Of a stretch of DNA of 64,000 bases, positions 27,285 through 39,413 are shown in pieces. This stretch comes from Todiramphus chloris collaris (lineage: Eukaryota; Chordata; Aves; Coraciiformes; Alcedinidae). Every line of letters begins with the position of its first letter. Position 1 is the first letter of the stretch. The stretch lies in assembly GCA_025345505.1 (NCBI GenBank), contig JANVCC010000073.1, positions 5,283,448-5,347,447 on the forward strand, written 5' to 3'. Position numbers and translations under genes: made by a program. The notes beneath the pieces were generated by a model. The model did no database searches. It was given only the letters and a program-made list of their open reading frames with translations, and was not told the origin of the DNA.

Positions 27285-30200
27285 GTTAAGTTGGTATAAT
27301 ATACCTGTTAAATTTGTCTTAGGATCTGTCTGGCTCAAAATTCCAGTATCTTGAATGCATGCTATTGAAAAGAAGATAAAATGAAATATTCTTAGAAGAT
27401 TTGCACCTCATTCATCTTTACCATGTTATACTTCTGCTGGAGATTAATCATCAGGAAGATAATTGTGCTTTCTGCTTAAAAAGTGTATGCAGTCTTTTTT
27501 TTGAGAAGCTTATCATCCAGCTCAGCCAGCCATTCCCTATGCACCAGTTACAAATGGTTCAATCTGGCATTAGTAACTGGGGGAGTTGGTAGCACTAGCT
27601 GTTATCCACAGAAGGCTTTGAAACTATGCAGATGGCCCTATCCTCTTTCGTCGTCTCTTTTGAGTTAAAATGTGTAAATGTAAATCATGCACGGTTAGGA
27701 TTATTCCTTAGAATGCCTGTAAGTAGCTCTTATGTATAAATCAGTTAAGAGCTTGAGGCATTTATGTGGAAAGGATACAAGTAAAAGATTCCTGAGTGTT
27801 TTCTCTCCGCTGTCTTTTCCTTTTTCTGTTTTCTTTCAGTTAAAATTGTTCTGTAGAACCGAGCGTACCTGTACAAAGCATAGCATAAATAGAAGTGCAA
27901 AAGGCTAAACAGGCGATCGTGAATGATTCAGAGCGGTAGAGCATCTGGCCTGTAATGGATAGTATTTTATTTCATATAAATTTCTGGTTTAAGCTTTGAT
28001 TTAAAGACCAAGTCTGCTTTTCTGAAAGTGCACATATGGTTAAGTCAGAGTTCACAGCTAAAGATAGTACAACATTAGGGTTTTAGCTGGCAGTGTTGAT
28101 AGTAACAGTAATATGGGTAAAGCCTGTCATACAGATCCTGTAACACTCTATAATCTGAGAAAACATAGAAATCAAACTTGTAGAACTGAATTAGAGATGT
28201 GTGGGTATTAAAATACTCTATTCACTCCCATTTAAACTCAGACCATCTGTTGTTTCCAGATGTACTGCTTCCTGCAGCAGTATACCGGGAATGCCATTAC
28301 AGCAGCAACAAATTTTTGGTGGGTTTTATTTTATTTTATTTTTTTCCTGGTTCTTTACTGTCATTCCCAGAAGCTCCAAGCCACCTACCATTGGTGTTCT
28401 TTCTATGAACAATGGTGCACCATGGCAAGGGATGTGAGGTTACTCCGTGGGTAACTGGTAATACGGGTGGCAAAAATACCTTCAGACATAACATATATTT
28501 TGAAGGCTCCAGTGGTATGTCTTAAACTATGTATAGTGCAACACCTTTATCTCCTACTGTCTGTAAAGCAATGGGCTGTCACCTCCCTCAAGACCACTGC
28601 TTGCCTCATTAATATCGCTGGAACAAATTATCACTTCACAGCCCAGAAATCTTCTGTAGCAGTTGTGGTGATTGATGTAACAAGGCTAAAAAATAATGAT
28701 GAAATGCATGTTCCAGAAGACAGATTCAAATGGCAGGATCTTCAAAGGCAATTAAATGTGACACAGGAGGAGTCTTCCTGGAATAATGTGTTTCCAAATA
28801 AATGGCAAGGTAGCGGTGATATTCTGTTATTGTACACAACTAGTGTTGTATGCAGTAATGATCTCTGAAAACTAAGCATACAAGCATAAAATAAAAAAAA
28901 TAACCTGTAGTATATTATAAATATGTGGACAGAAGAAAGTGAAGTGATAATGTCAGTTAATATATCTAGTTTTCCTTGGAATTAAGAACTTTGTCTCAGG
29001 TAGGTACTTAAGAATTTATATTTGAATAAATCACGTCAGTTCTTTTGAGCATCTCTTTTGTAGCAACCTATGTAGAGCTGCTATTAGTCTAATATACAGC
29101 TGAATTGTTGTGAAATAATTAATTTTATTGGCTTAAAGTAATTTACTGGCTTCCCAATCAAAATACAGTTGTGAGTAGTAAACCTTGTATACCAAAGGGT
29201 TCTGCTGTTTCTCTAAATGAGGTAAAAAACTTAAATGCGCTTGTGTAAGTGACTTGATACACATGAATTGACAGATTAGTCTCTGACCATAACTGCAAGA
29301 TGCAGCCTGCAGTTTTGTCTCCTGTGATTACACAGATTTCGGGGGAGCAGCTCACGTACATAAGAACTGCAGGACTGGGCACTTTTCCTTCCTGCTGTTG
29401 CGATGAGTTTTTCCTACAAGACACGTAACTTCTCAGCTCTTGTACAGCGTCCTTAAGGCAGGCAGGAGTATGGAACCACTTACTGCAGTACTTGGACTTT
29501 TGATAATCAGCTATCTCCTTGCTCCCCGTACTTGTAGCAATGCAGTGAAATCCAAGGTGCCTGTGAGACTACAGTGTGTATGCATGTCTGATGGGATAGC
29601 CTTGGTATCTAGGACAGCTCTACAGTTATACCTTCTAAGAGCTTCTGGGAAGGCAATAACTGCATATGAAGAATTTGGTAATATTTTATGCAAATATTTC
29701 TTTTTAATAGTCAAACAGATAATTCTGAGTAACTGGTTTAATCAACGTTTGCCATATTTCTTTTTTTGTGTGTGTGTGATTCGTAAAACTGACAGAAAAC
29801 TCTCACGCTTTGTGGTAGTGTGCTAAAATTATATGAATACTTTTATTTAGGATATGTTTTATAGTATGCTTTTCAGGATAATGAGATGCATGCTAGGAGA
29901 ATTTGGGGGGGGGAGAGTGCATTCTCTTGCCCTATTTCTATTTAAAATTCAGATGAGAAGTTTTATATTCTTACACTGACCATTTTAGCATACAAAAGCT
30001 GTTTTTCTTGCATAAACCAATGGAGAATTCTGTGTTGTGGTTTCCACATATAGATCAGCTGCTCCCCCAGCACCAGTGGACACATACATCTAATTGAATT
30101 CCAGTTCCCAGAGGTTTTACATTCTTTCTTTTAAATTCTAATAGAACAGCCATTTATGAATGGATGGAAATGTTAAACCAAAAAAAGTTAGTGCAATAGA

Positions 30201-30600
30201 AATGTTGCTGAATTCTTCTCTATAATATAATTTGGGAGAAAGCACAATGCACTCAGAAGCAACAATGTACTGAAAAACTAAATTCTCTTGAAGTTCTCAA
30301 TCTCAATGTTTTGAAAACATTTCAAAGATTGAAACATGAGATAGAATGAACTCTACATGACCTGTTCAGAAGTGCTAATGTGAGCAGGCTTGATGTTCAT
30401 TTTGTGCCAGGAGTTCTGACAACTGACCTGGTTGGTTGTACTTGGATTCTGATACACACTTTCATATGATGCCAAAAGTTAGGATTTTCCTTTTATAAAC
30501 CCGTAATTTGCTAAAGAAATCCTGCAATATTTTTTTTGGCAACTTGGACTGCAGTAAGATCGGAAATTACTACAGAGGGTCAGCTGTCTTTTTTTAGTGG

Positions 30601-30605
30601 CCCTG
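30601..30605. repeat. Target-site duplication CCCTG, left copy
   Basis: CCCTG immediately precedes the TGTC terminus of the LTR and is repeated exactly at 31256-31260 after the GACA terminus. Five base pairs is the size expected for ERVL-type (class III) insertions, and it also occurs in some class I elements. Confidence 0.85.
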
Positions 30606-31255
30606 TGTCAAGGTTTAGGGTCAGGGCCATCCACTAAACCTATAACAGATACTCTCTGCTAACCCCTCTCTCTTCGCAACAGGGAAGAGAAAGGGAGTAA
30701 GAGAAAGAGACTTAGCAATTAGAAAAGAAAACTGAAATGTCTTTAATGAAAATAATAATAATTAGCAATAATAATAATAAAATAGAATATATAAAAATAT
30801 TTGCAAACCCAATATCAAACCTAGCCCCCCTGGTGGCAATTACATCACTGTTAGCACTGATGCTGTGGAACGGGTACTGGGGAAGTTCCAGACTGGACTC
30901 AGTGGTAGATGTGAACCAGATTCAGGCCCTGGATTCTGGAACTGGATTCAGCAGCGCATGGATCGGGATCGAAGGCGTAACAGAGTCCTCAGAGGCTGGC
31001 CATTGAAGAGGAGAGTTTGACCCTCAGCTTTATACTGAATATAACATACAACAGGAGCAAGGATAAGCAAGAGCCTTTCTGCACACACCAATACTTGGTA
31101 ATAACTCCTAACATGGAGCTTTATCCCTGCTAGAAGCAGATGATGTCTGTGAAAATGCCTCGCTAACTTCAGAAAGTGCAGTTAGTTAGAAGAGACTGAG
31201 CTGAAAAGTACAATCAGTGAACAGAATTAGTTCTCTTCTAACTCACACCAGGACA
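30606..31255 (-). mobile_element. Solo LTR of an endogenous retrovirus, 650 bp, minus strand
   Basis: This is the best-delimited element in the window. It begins TGTC and ends GACA (inverted terminal bases TGTC..GG) and sits between exact 5-bp CCCTG duplications. On the minus strand its signals are ordered as in an LTR: a U3 of about 220 bp, a TATAAAG box (plus-strand CTTTATA at 31028-31034), about 280 bp of transcribed region, an ATTAAA polyadenylation signal (plus-strand TTTAAT at 30742-30747), and a C/T-rich U5 ending in CCTAAACCTTGACA. An AAT-rich microsatellite lies just upstream of the polyadenylation signal. No internal retroviral genes flank it, so two LTRs have probably recombined. 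The 5-bp duplication and TGTC/GACA ends suggest a class III (ERVL-like) family; the exact family is not assigned. The 89-codon open frame at 30737-31006 is on the antisense side and is not a gene. Confidence 0.85.
30741..30790. repeat. (AAT)n microsatellite within the LTR
   Basis: Two short blocks of AAT repeats, separated by TTAGC, lie inside the LTR and next to its minus-strand polyadenylation signal. Slippage here would change LTR length between copies. Confidence 0.8.
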
Positions 31256-31260
31256 CCCTG
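31256..31260. repeat. Target-site duplication CCCTG, right copy
   Basis: This is an exact match to 30601-30605 on the other side of the LTR. The two copies being identical argues that the insertion boundaries are correct. Confidence 0.85.
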
Positions 31261-34200
31261 ATTCTACAAAGAAATGTGCAATCTTTGAAGCAAGGATCTG
31301 CCTGTGCGAGTCTTTGCAGCATCAGGGTCAGAAGAGAATGTGTTTTCAAATCAATTAAAAGGTTTTTGCTGACCTTGGTGGCCCTTAGGTCATGATGCCA
31401 TAGAAACAGGAGAAAATAAGGGGGTTTTGTGTTTAGTCTTTCAATGTATAGTCACCAAAAGAAAACAGTTACTGTGGCCTTCATTTAAACTATACAGGTT
31501 ATCTAGATGAGTTCAGATTGGCTGTCCCCTTCTGTTGGAAGGGGTTAAAAGGGGAAGGAACAACTGAAGGTATGGGCTTGAAAACTTAAGACTGTGTAGC
31601 ATGCTTTTGTTGTCTTATGATGAAGAATGTTCGATAACCAGTTTCGACAGAAGGGTGTGATTGGACCATTCTTGTCATAATGGTTTCAGATCTGGTGTCT
31701 GGGATTTGGTGCTTTTGTTTATGTTCCTACTGCTTAGCTACAATTTACTAAACAAGGGGAATGTATAAATAATTTTCTGAACTTTTAACTGTCCAGAAAC
31801 TTGCAAGAGTGGTTTTCTGGGGGTTTTTTTGGGGTTGTTTTTTGGTTGGTTGGTGGAGAGTTTTTTTTGTTAGTGGTTTCGTCCCCCCCCCCTCCCCCCC
31901 CCAGTCTATCGTTGGCTCTTTCATTACTCAAATAATAATATTAATACTTAAGTATCTGGCTAAATTTAGATGGTTGTAGTGTGGCGAGTTCTGGACTTTT
32001 TAATTTTGGGAGAACTTAAGCCATCTGTTGCCTTGAAGCAGAGAGATTTAGTAATCAAGTACAACAGTAAGAAGGAATTTATCTAGGGAGGCTATTAATT
32101 AACAAACTTGGATAAGGTTCAGCATCTTCTTGCCTGTAAAAGTCAAGTCACTTCTGACAAATTGGTTGGACAATTAGATTTTTTTTGTTTTAAAAAGTCA
32201 GTATGGTGTTAGGCGTTCTTTGATTTCACTGCACTCCTACTCTAGAAAAGAGTAACTGGATGAGAAATATTCCTAGTTTTTTAAATTATAATTTATTTTT
32301 TTCTTTTCAGGAAAAAAATGTGAAAAGAAACTTAACTTGATCTACTTGCCTGTAATTATCTGATGGAAAAAAAAGCAACAGCTCTCTTAAAATGCAGGTA
32401 GATACTGCTCCTCAGATTTTACACAGCAATATCACTGACCTTCACTTATTATGTTTCTCCTTGGGTATAAATATCCTATAAAGGTTAAAATATGTAGTTG
32501 TCATTGCTGTGTGAGAATGTGGCTGAATTCTTCCATTGCAGAGGGCTAACGGAGTCCGTATTCTGTGCTGTTTGGTGTTGCTGGAAGCTGAACAGGGGGA
32601 TTCATTTGTATCCTGTCAGTTGCTGATTTTTCCTGTTAGTGCTTGTATGAGCAGAAGGGTGTTTGTGGATTATAGTAAATATCAATAAAAATATTCTTGA
32701 CCTTGTTTTTCTGAAGTCTAATAATTAATAACATTTTCTTAGAAGTAGGGAATTATGGGTGAAAGCCTCAGTGTGATGGCTTCAGGGTTTTATTGTGGTT
32801 TAGAGTGGTTGTTAAAGGTTTCTCTCAGTGACCAAGCATTCTGGTAGGTTGTTTTGAGTCTTATGACAGTAGTTGGGGGTTGGGGCGGAGGTTGCTTAAT
32901 GCCTTCTATTTTGCTTAGGAAATAATACCAAAGAAAAGGTCAGAACAAAAGCCATTTATCCTCTAAAAGCCATTGCATGTTTTTAACATTTCGTACCATG
33001 TTCCGTTCCTGAAATCCTTTCCTCCTTGGGCTTTCATGACTCAGTCCTCTCTCGGGTCATCTTCTGGTCTCTAATCCTTCCTGTGTTAGCCTCCCTCCTC
33101 TTACCTTTACAGCTGGGTTTTCACTGTCTTTCCTGAATTTCAGTCGTTGCTGTCTTGCCCACTTCTCTTCGTACGACTTGTTTCTGGGCAGCCTCGACAG
33201 GAAGAGTTTGGCAGTTGTTTTTGTTTTTCTTCTCTGTCTGCTGTTGTGTTCTGCCTGAAGGAATCTGGCAGGGTTTGATAGCTTGGGCTCGGTGCTACAG
33301 CAGGCCCATTTCTATGACTTCTGGTTGACCCAAACTGTCAAAGTGAGTGTGCTTTTTGTAGTTACATGCTAAGGTAGAATCACTCCTCTGACAGAAGATT
33401 TAAATCTCTTAATCTTGTTCTGTCATTCTTGAGTACTGTGGCTATGGCCTCTAGTCTTCCCTAAACAGATTTCCCTTATAACCACTGAAAACTGCTCTAT
33501 AAAAACTAGATTTCTGGCTTGTCATTTCAACATCTCTTCCAACAGACTTTCTCTGCCTTATCAAATGTAAACTGGTTAACTTTTCTCTTCTTGGGTCTCT
33601 GTGGCCTAGTTTCTCTTTCTGTAGCCAAAAAGAAGAGACAGCTCATGCCCAAATTAGCCTGTGCCAAGCTTCTTCTCTATCTAGTAAAGTGTTTAGAAAA
33701 TCACCTCAGTCCCTTTCATTCAACAAAAAGGTTACCCATAAATGTCTGCCAAGTTAGTTCATCATCCTCAGATGGCTGTGGAAACTCTGCATTTGTGATC
33801 TCTATGGAACGTTTAACACCAGTCACTTTAGATAGTGCTCTGAGACTGCCTTTTAACCAGCATTCTCTCATTATTTATTCCCTTTTTCTTCTCCCATCTG
33901 TTTGTTGTATTCATCTGTTCCCTCCCGTCTCATTCTTGATTTGTAAACTGTTTGACTTAGATCACTTCTATTTTGTATTTGTGCAGTGCCTGCTAGAATA
34001 GGAGTCTGGAAAATCTTTTGAAGTGACATCTCTAAGGAAAAGCTAATGCTGTCTGGAGTATTGCTAAGCTATGTATAAGGGGTGTTTCAGGAGAACACAT
34101 GGAGAACCTGTGCCTTCTACTCCTCTTTACTTAGTCATCTTACTCATCAATTATGCTTGATAACATATTTTGGAGTTTAGGGATAAGTTAGAGCATAAAA

Positions 34201-37200
34201 CTCCTCTCTGAGTGGCACTTGCTTGTACTTTTTACCTGGTAGCAAAACGCAAGTGAAATATTGGCCTCCTCAGCAGAATTTCTTTAGTGATTTTGAATGA
34301 AGCTCTAATTGTTCCGACATTACACGCAAATTCACTCAATTTAAAACATGTGTGATTGTGTTGGGGTAACATTTATAATGAAATAATTCCTGTCCAGCTT
34401 CCGAGTCTCAGAACACGGTGTTAGGGCTGCTGCCCAAGGCACTGTCTGACATTGTCACTCTTGGCCTGCGCTCTTGGGCTGCATTTCTTGTCTTAGCAAA
34501 TATGCTTTTTACATTCCAAGTTACGTTTTATAATAAATCCTTTCAGTTAATGTCTCTTACCAGATTAAATGAAATTTGATATTAACTTGAAGAGTTACCT
34601 TTAATAACGTTGTAGAGTAAACTGTGTAGAAAACTTTTTGGTACTTGCCAGAGTGAAAATGAAGCATCCTGCCTACCAAAGAGCTTAGATCAGTAACCTC
34701 TGCTGCTGCATTTGTGAGTTTACTGCTGTTGGCTGCTTTCTTTGCTGGGTGATACAAGTCTAAAATAGACTAGCAGATTTGCAGGAAAGATGGAAACCTT
34801 GAAAAGGGAAAAGTCACACTATAGAATCTTTCTGAAATTCAGATGCATGAGGTGTGGAACTAAATCTTGGGAACAAAGCGTGTAAGTGTTCTTAGTTTTC
34901 ATTTTACATATAAAATAATGAAACAATTAACAGAATGTAGTAACAGGTAATATGTATGTCAAGAGCAAAAATACATAGGGGAGATGGCTACTCTGAACAT
35001 AAACTTCATGACTTTGTTCTAAAAAGAAACAATAAGTGCACAGATGGTCAGTAGTGTATTTGATGGTGAACAAAACTACGACTAAAATGTTTGAGACATA
35101 TCTTAAAACCTACACTGCCTCAAATGCAAAATGTTTCTCTGTTTCTTGTTATCTGCTTTTTCAAGCTGAATTTTTAAATATGCAATCACCTGTACGGAAG
35201 AGTCTGAAAATAAGTTCTAGTTCTTTTCTCTTCCATTCATCTCTGTACTCAACTGGAGAAAGATAAATGCATGTGTTTACATTCCTTTTCTCTTCCAGCA
35301 GCACTGAGCAATTAGGCACAGCAGATAGCATTGCTGAGCCTTTTAGTGAGAGTTTTGGAGAGGGCATATATTTAGTCAGGCTGCTTCAGGGAGCAAAAGT
35401 GATACCACACGTCTGCAAGGTAGAGTATTACAGTTGGGAAATATTCCCCGTTGGCTACACAATAGGCTTTTATCCTTAACTGTGAATTTTTGATGCTTTT
35501 TTATGCTTAAGCCAGATATTTAGCTCTTCAGTTTTATTTCCGTCACTCATTAGGATTGATATTACACAACACGTTTGTGTCTCAGCTGTCTTGTACCATA
35601 TGGTACCGTGGGGTTTACTACTCCACTTGCCAGATTGATGGTGAGAAATGGAGCACGGAAATGGTTTGAATGTGTTTCAGTTTGGGAGGGAAGGGGTAGA
35701 AGATATGAAAGGGAGCACCTCTCCTGCTGAAAGTCAAAGAAACGTTCCCTTTGCACGTATCCTCTTGTTCTGACTCCATCAGCCAGTGTGACTTCATGGA
35801 GAAGCATTCTGTTACATGTCTAAATCCCAGCAGGATCATTTAGAGCTTCTAATCAATGCCCGTTATTAAGTATACTGCTTCTAAGGACTGCTGCATTTGT
35901 AGCAGTGGATTACCATTTTTTGAATCAATTATGGTGAAATTTGCTAAAACCACAAAAAATATTATCAGAAACACAAAGCAAAGATAGTATTTTCCAAGTT
36001 CAGATGCAAGTAAGTGTTTCAGACATTGTGGAAGGGTGAACAAGAGAATCATGCCTCTTCCAAGAAGGGGATTCCTTCTCGTAATGTTCCCTAGCTAATG
36101 AATTAATAGTCCCATAACCTTACAGTGAATGTTCAGGTTTTTATCTGATTTTTCTGTCCTGGAAGAGGATGTTAATGTGGATACAGGTGTTTTTCTTACG
36201 CCTAAACCTAAGGTGTTTTCAGAGATTAAAATTCTACCCTCTCCCTTTCTCCAGGTTTTAATAAGAAATTTAGCTAGAAGGGAGTGTGAGCCTCTGCCTC
36301 CTCCATAATTCCTAAAGTCCTAGGGCCTCACTACACTGTTAACAAGATGCTCATGTAAATGTGAGGGGGGAAAAGACCCTTTGCTGTCTGTTAAGGTAGC
36401 TGTTTATACTTGGTGTGTAAAAAGCTTGCACAGTGCACTCTGTTTCCCACAAATGCTGCATTTTCTCTAGTGCCCTTATTTATTCTCTTTGTGAATTGCA
36501 TACCTGCAACTTATAATCGGCTCTAACTGAGGCTGGTCAGTCACTTCAAGGATTTCAAGTTGGTTGACCTTGTGAAAGTCAACAGTCTTGTGAACATGGC
36601 CTCCCTGTTAGTGCTGGCTAAATTAATGTTTTATGTGCTGTGTCTGTAAGGTATCCCTGGGCCCCTGTTATCCTCATGTCCCCACATACAGGGATGCATT
36701 CACCCATCCAAAGTATGTGAAATAGAAAACACATGAAAAGTATTGCCTTCAGAACAACAAAAAAAGATGATGGTAATGAGCATCCTCAAAACAATTTTTG
36801 TCTTCAAATGCCTATTTTTTTTTAATTTGGAAAAAATATAGGAAGGTGCTTTGAGGAGATGAGATAGAAGGATTTGAATTTAGTGTTCTTATTCCATATC
36901 AGTTGTTTATTATGCAAAATACTCTGTTGTGCTCTGCTCTACTGATTTTTTTGTGAATATTTTTGCAAGTCAATAGCGATTTTTGTCATTGAGGTTGATG
37001 ATCGTTTCTGGCAATGTGTTAGCTTATTATATTAATATTCCTTTTTGCTGGAGTTCACTAGCCTTTTAAAAATTCAGAGATGATAGGACAGCATTGTCAC
37101 CAAGTCCTGCAGTTGGAAATCCTGGAGGAAAAAAAAGGTGGGTGTGATGGCTCGGTGCCTGGGCCAGTGCCTTCTGTGGGTGCCCGGTCTCCTCAGGAGT

Positions 37201-38728
37201 CTAGGTGAGTGGCAGAGCAGGAGCTGCTACTGATCTGATAGCACTTCACGCCTTGCTTTGTGGCACTAAGTAACAAGCTCTATTTTTGTAACTCTGAGTG
37301 GTAGCTGGGTCTTACTACTGCGTGTATTTTTATCTTACTGCAAAAAAAAAGAAAAAGAAAAGAAACACCAATCTGTTATAGAGTGCATCTATAATAGCTC
37401 TTGGTATGCAGCGTACGCTTTTGCTGTACACTGGTGATCACACACACACTGAAGTAAGTATTTCAGGACTTCCTCCTGATTGTCCTAGTTACTATGATGT
37501 TGCTAAATCCTATTTTTAACATGGAACTTATGTATTGTCTTGCTATTCTCAAGTATTATTTCAGGGTTTTTTTTTAACCTGAAAAATAATAGTTAATAAT
37601 TTTATTTAAAATAGTCACATTTTGAGCAGTGCACTTTTTCATTAATGATGATTAGTGACTTTTTAAACTGTGTATTGAAATGTAATTCCCGGTCGCTAAG
37701 GAAAACCTATTTTTAGTGTATGGTAAAGTCAGAAAGTAATTCATGTTGGATGGGCCTGTAGGATTCACTCCAGATCCACCAGGACTCTTCACAGAGCTGG
37801 TCCCCAGCCAGACTGTCCTGTCAACAGCAGCATCTAATATCAGCACAGTGACTACTGAAAATAATGGTGTAAGTGCAGCACTGTTGCTTCTGCTTCTGGA
37901 GCAGGCAAGCTGAGATATTTTAACAGGATTTGACTACAAGATTAGTCAGCCCCTTAAAGAATATGTTTCCATTTTACATGGTTTCTTTACATTATTCATT
38001 TTACTTGTGTTTTTGTAGAAAAAGATTAATAGTCTGAAAGTCTCATCCGAGAGAACAGATACTGCATCCATGAAATGAATGTGAAATGAGTTGTATTTGT
38101 ATTTACATATACACCTACAAACCCAGCCTTTTCTGTAATTATCAATAGGCAGAGTCTGCCTGGTGCAATAACTCTGTGATACCCATGTGATTTTGTCCTT
38201 TTTCTTAGAGAAGACATTTTGATGTCTTAGTGTGTTATGAGCAAATAAAATTACTTTGTAAAACTTCTTTCACTCTCATTAAAAAATGAAATAACATCCT
38301 TCAGATGGATTATAAATAGTCAGCCTGCCAGGAATCACAGAACAGGAAGAGCATCAGTCTTCTTCCGTCCAAACTAAGGGTTAATAGACAACAGATGGGG
38401 CCTGCAATATAGGAAGCAGGAAAAGAAAAAAAGGATATTTTTTGATCTGATTAATTATTTATAGTATTTTCAGCTAGCAGGTTGGTAGGCTGGAATTTTC
38501 ATAACCATTTGGTGTTAGCTTAGTAGTGGGAGCAGTGTGAAGTCAATACCAAATGGTTTTGCAACTCCCACACAAGGTCTTTCTTGCTCAGTGCTTCAGT
38601 AGGCACACTGAACGGAGGTGGGGGAAGGGGCGACCTTGTGAGGAAGGACAGATGGGAGGTCTGAGTTCAGCCCTCACCTGAGGGCAGTGCCTGGGCTCAG
38701 GCCTCCTGTGTTCATGCTCGGGAGCTTG
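31261..38728. other. Non-coding stretch, no gene recognised
   Basis: Contents I can support are a T/G-rich tract with adjacent poly-C at 31811-31903 and a 14-bp perfect palindrome at 35593-35606. The longest open frame of the window (33519-34001, 160 codons) is here, but it begins at TTG and matches nothing I know. A short open segment at 35300-35420 has acceptor-like and donor-like ends but is not supported as an exon. Confidence 0.6.
31811..31903. repeat. T/G-rich tract joined to a poly-C run
   Basis: Seventy bases of T and G with long T runs (31811-31880) are followed by ten C, one T and ten C (31883-31903). The sharp switch from a T/G-only to a C-only block is unusual. Poly-C lengths may be imprecise. 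Confidence 0.85.
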
Positions 38729-38998
38729 GAGGAGCCAAGCTGCTCTTGGAAGCACACAGTGGCAGGACAAGAGTTAGTGGTCAGGAGGGAGCAAGGGGAA
38801 GTGCTGGATAGGAAGGCAGGACGATGAACTCTTGAAGAGAGCAGGTAGGGATCTGGGAATGTCTGGAGAAATTGTGGGATCCTTGGAGAGTGTCAAAATT
38901 TGTCTGAATAAGGCTGTGGGGAACCTTGCCTACTGGTGAGATTAAGCCTGCTTTGAGCAGGATGTTGGACCTCCAGAAGCCCCTTCCAAACAAAAATT
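38729..38998 (+). mobile_element. Diverged CR1 LINE 3' fragment
   Basis: The order of recognisable CR1 3' blocks is kept, with many substitutions. CAGTGGCAGGACAAG comes near the start, then AGAAATTGTGGGATCCTTGG, then CTGCTTTGAGCAGGATGTTGGA and ACCTCCAGAAGCCCCTTCC at the end. These correspond to the C-terminal ORF2 and 3'-terminal parts of CR1. The terminal ATTCT repeat has decayed. It looks older than the copy at 12975-13907 because more of its sequence departs from what I expect for CR1. The 5' limit is approximate; 38600-38728 is GC-richer than its surroundings but I could not match it to CR1. The minus-strand open frames across this region are by-products. Confidence 0.8.
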
Positions 38999-39048
38999 CT
39001 TTACTTTTGTATTATTTAGTTTTCATTGTTTTGTGGGTTTTTTCCTAG

Positions 39049-39090
39049 TTATTTTATTTTTATTTTATTTTATGTTATTTTTATTATTCT
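39049..39090. repeat. (TTTTA)n-like repeat
   Basis: Roughly eight imperfect ATTTT units are followed by a CTTCC stretch and an eight-C run. It is a simple pentanucleotide repeat. Confidence 0.85.
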
Positions 39091-39361
39091 TTCCTTCCCC
39101 CCCCAGTGCTTGATTTCTATATTAAATTTTTTTTCTGGCAATAGTTCGGTCAGGTTTTGACATCTCTACTGTAGGAAGGTGTTGGGTATTTTTTTAATTA
39201 ATGACCAGCTAGCTTAATGTGCAAGGTAGGTGTTTTCATTAGATTATAAACTAATATTCTGTGCTTACGTGGTTGTTTATCTCTAGGATTCTTTCTTATT
39301 CCATAAAACCTAAATGCAGTTAGTAATTTTCTTTGGCCTTTTGAATTGGAGCATTTCTTGC

Positions 39362-39413
39362 AAATATCTAAATCTGTAAATATCTAAAATATCTAAATCC
39401 AAATATCTAAATC
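39362..39413. repeat. Short tandem repeat, unit about 13 bp (AAATATCTAAATC)
   Basis: Four head-to-tail copies of an AAATATCTAAATC unit lie in about 52 bases, each carrying TATCTAAA. The second copy is slightly changed at its edges. It is a small minisatellite-like duplication. Confidence 0.85.

Larger units (their letters stand above)
20107..30600. other. Non-coding stretch, no gene recognised
   Basis: This 10.5 kb holds a T/G-rich tract at 24799-24868, a TG/TA microsatellite at 27226-27284 and a G run near 29907-29915. The largest open frames (28467-28868 plus, 133 codons; 29440-29826 plus, 128 codons; 25061-25345 on both strands) lack recognisable domains, and I could not place plausible splice sites round them. 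I assign no gene. Confidence 0.6.

Noticed and set aside
28467..28868. 133-codon plus-strand frame as a small gene
   Set aside because: No recognisable domain, promoter or splice site, and the region is AT-rich like the rest of the window.
30737..31006. 89-codon plus-strand frame
   Set aside because: It lies antisense inside the 650-bp LTR, and its start is made of AAT microsatellite sequence.
33519..34001. Longest open frame (160 codons, plus strand) as a gene
   Set aside because: It begins at TTG, its first ATG lies well inside, the composition is Leu/Ser/Phe-rich as expected from T/C-rich DNA, and no domain or splice context is visible.
38600..38728. 5' extension of the CR1 fragment at 38729
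   Set aside because: The stretch is GC-richer, but I could not align it by eye to any CR1 block in the correct order.
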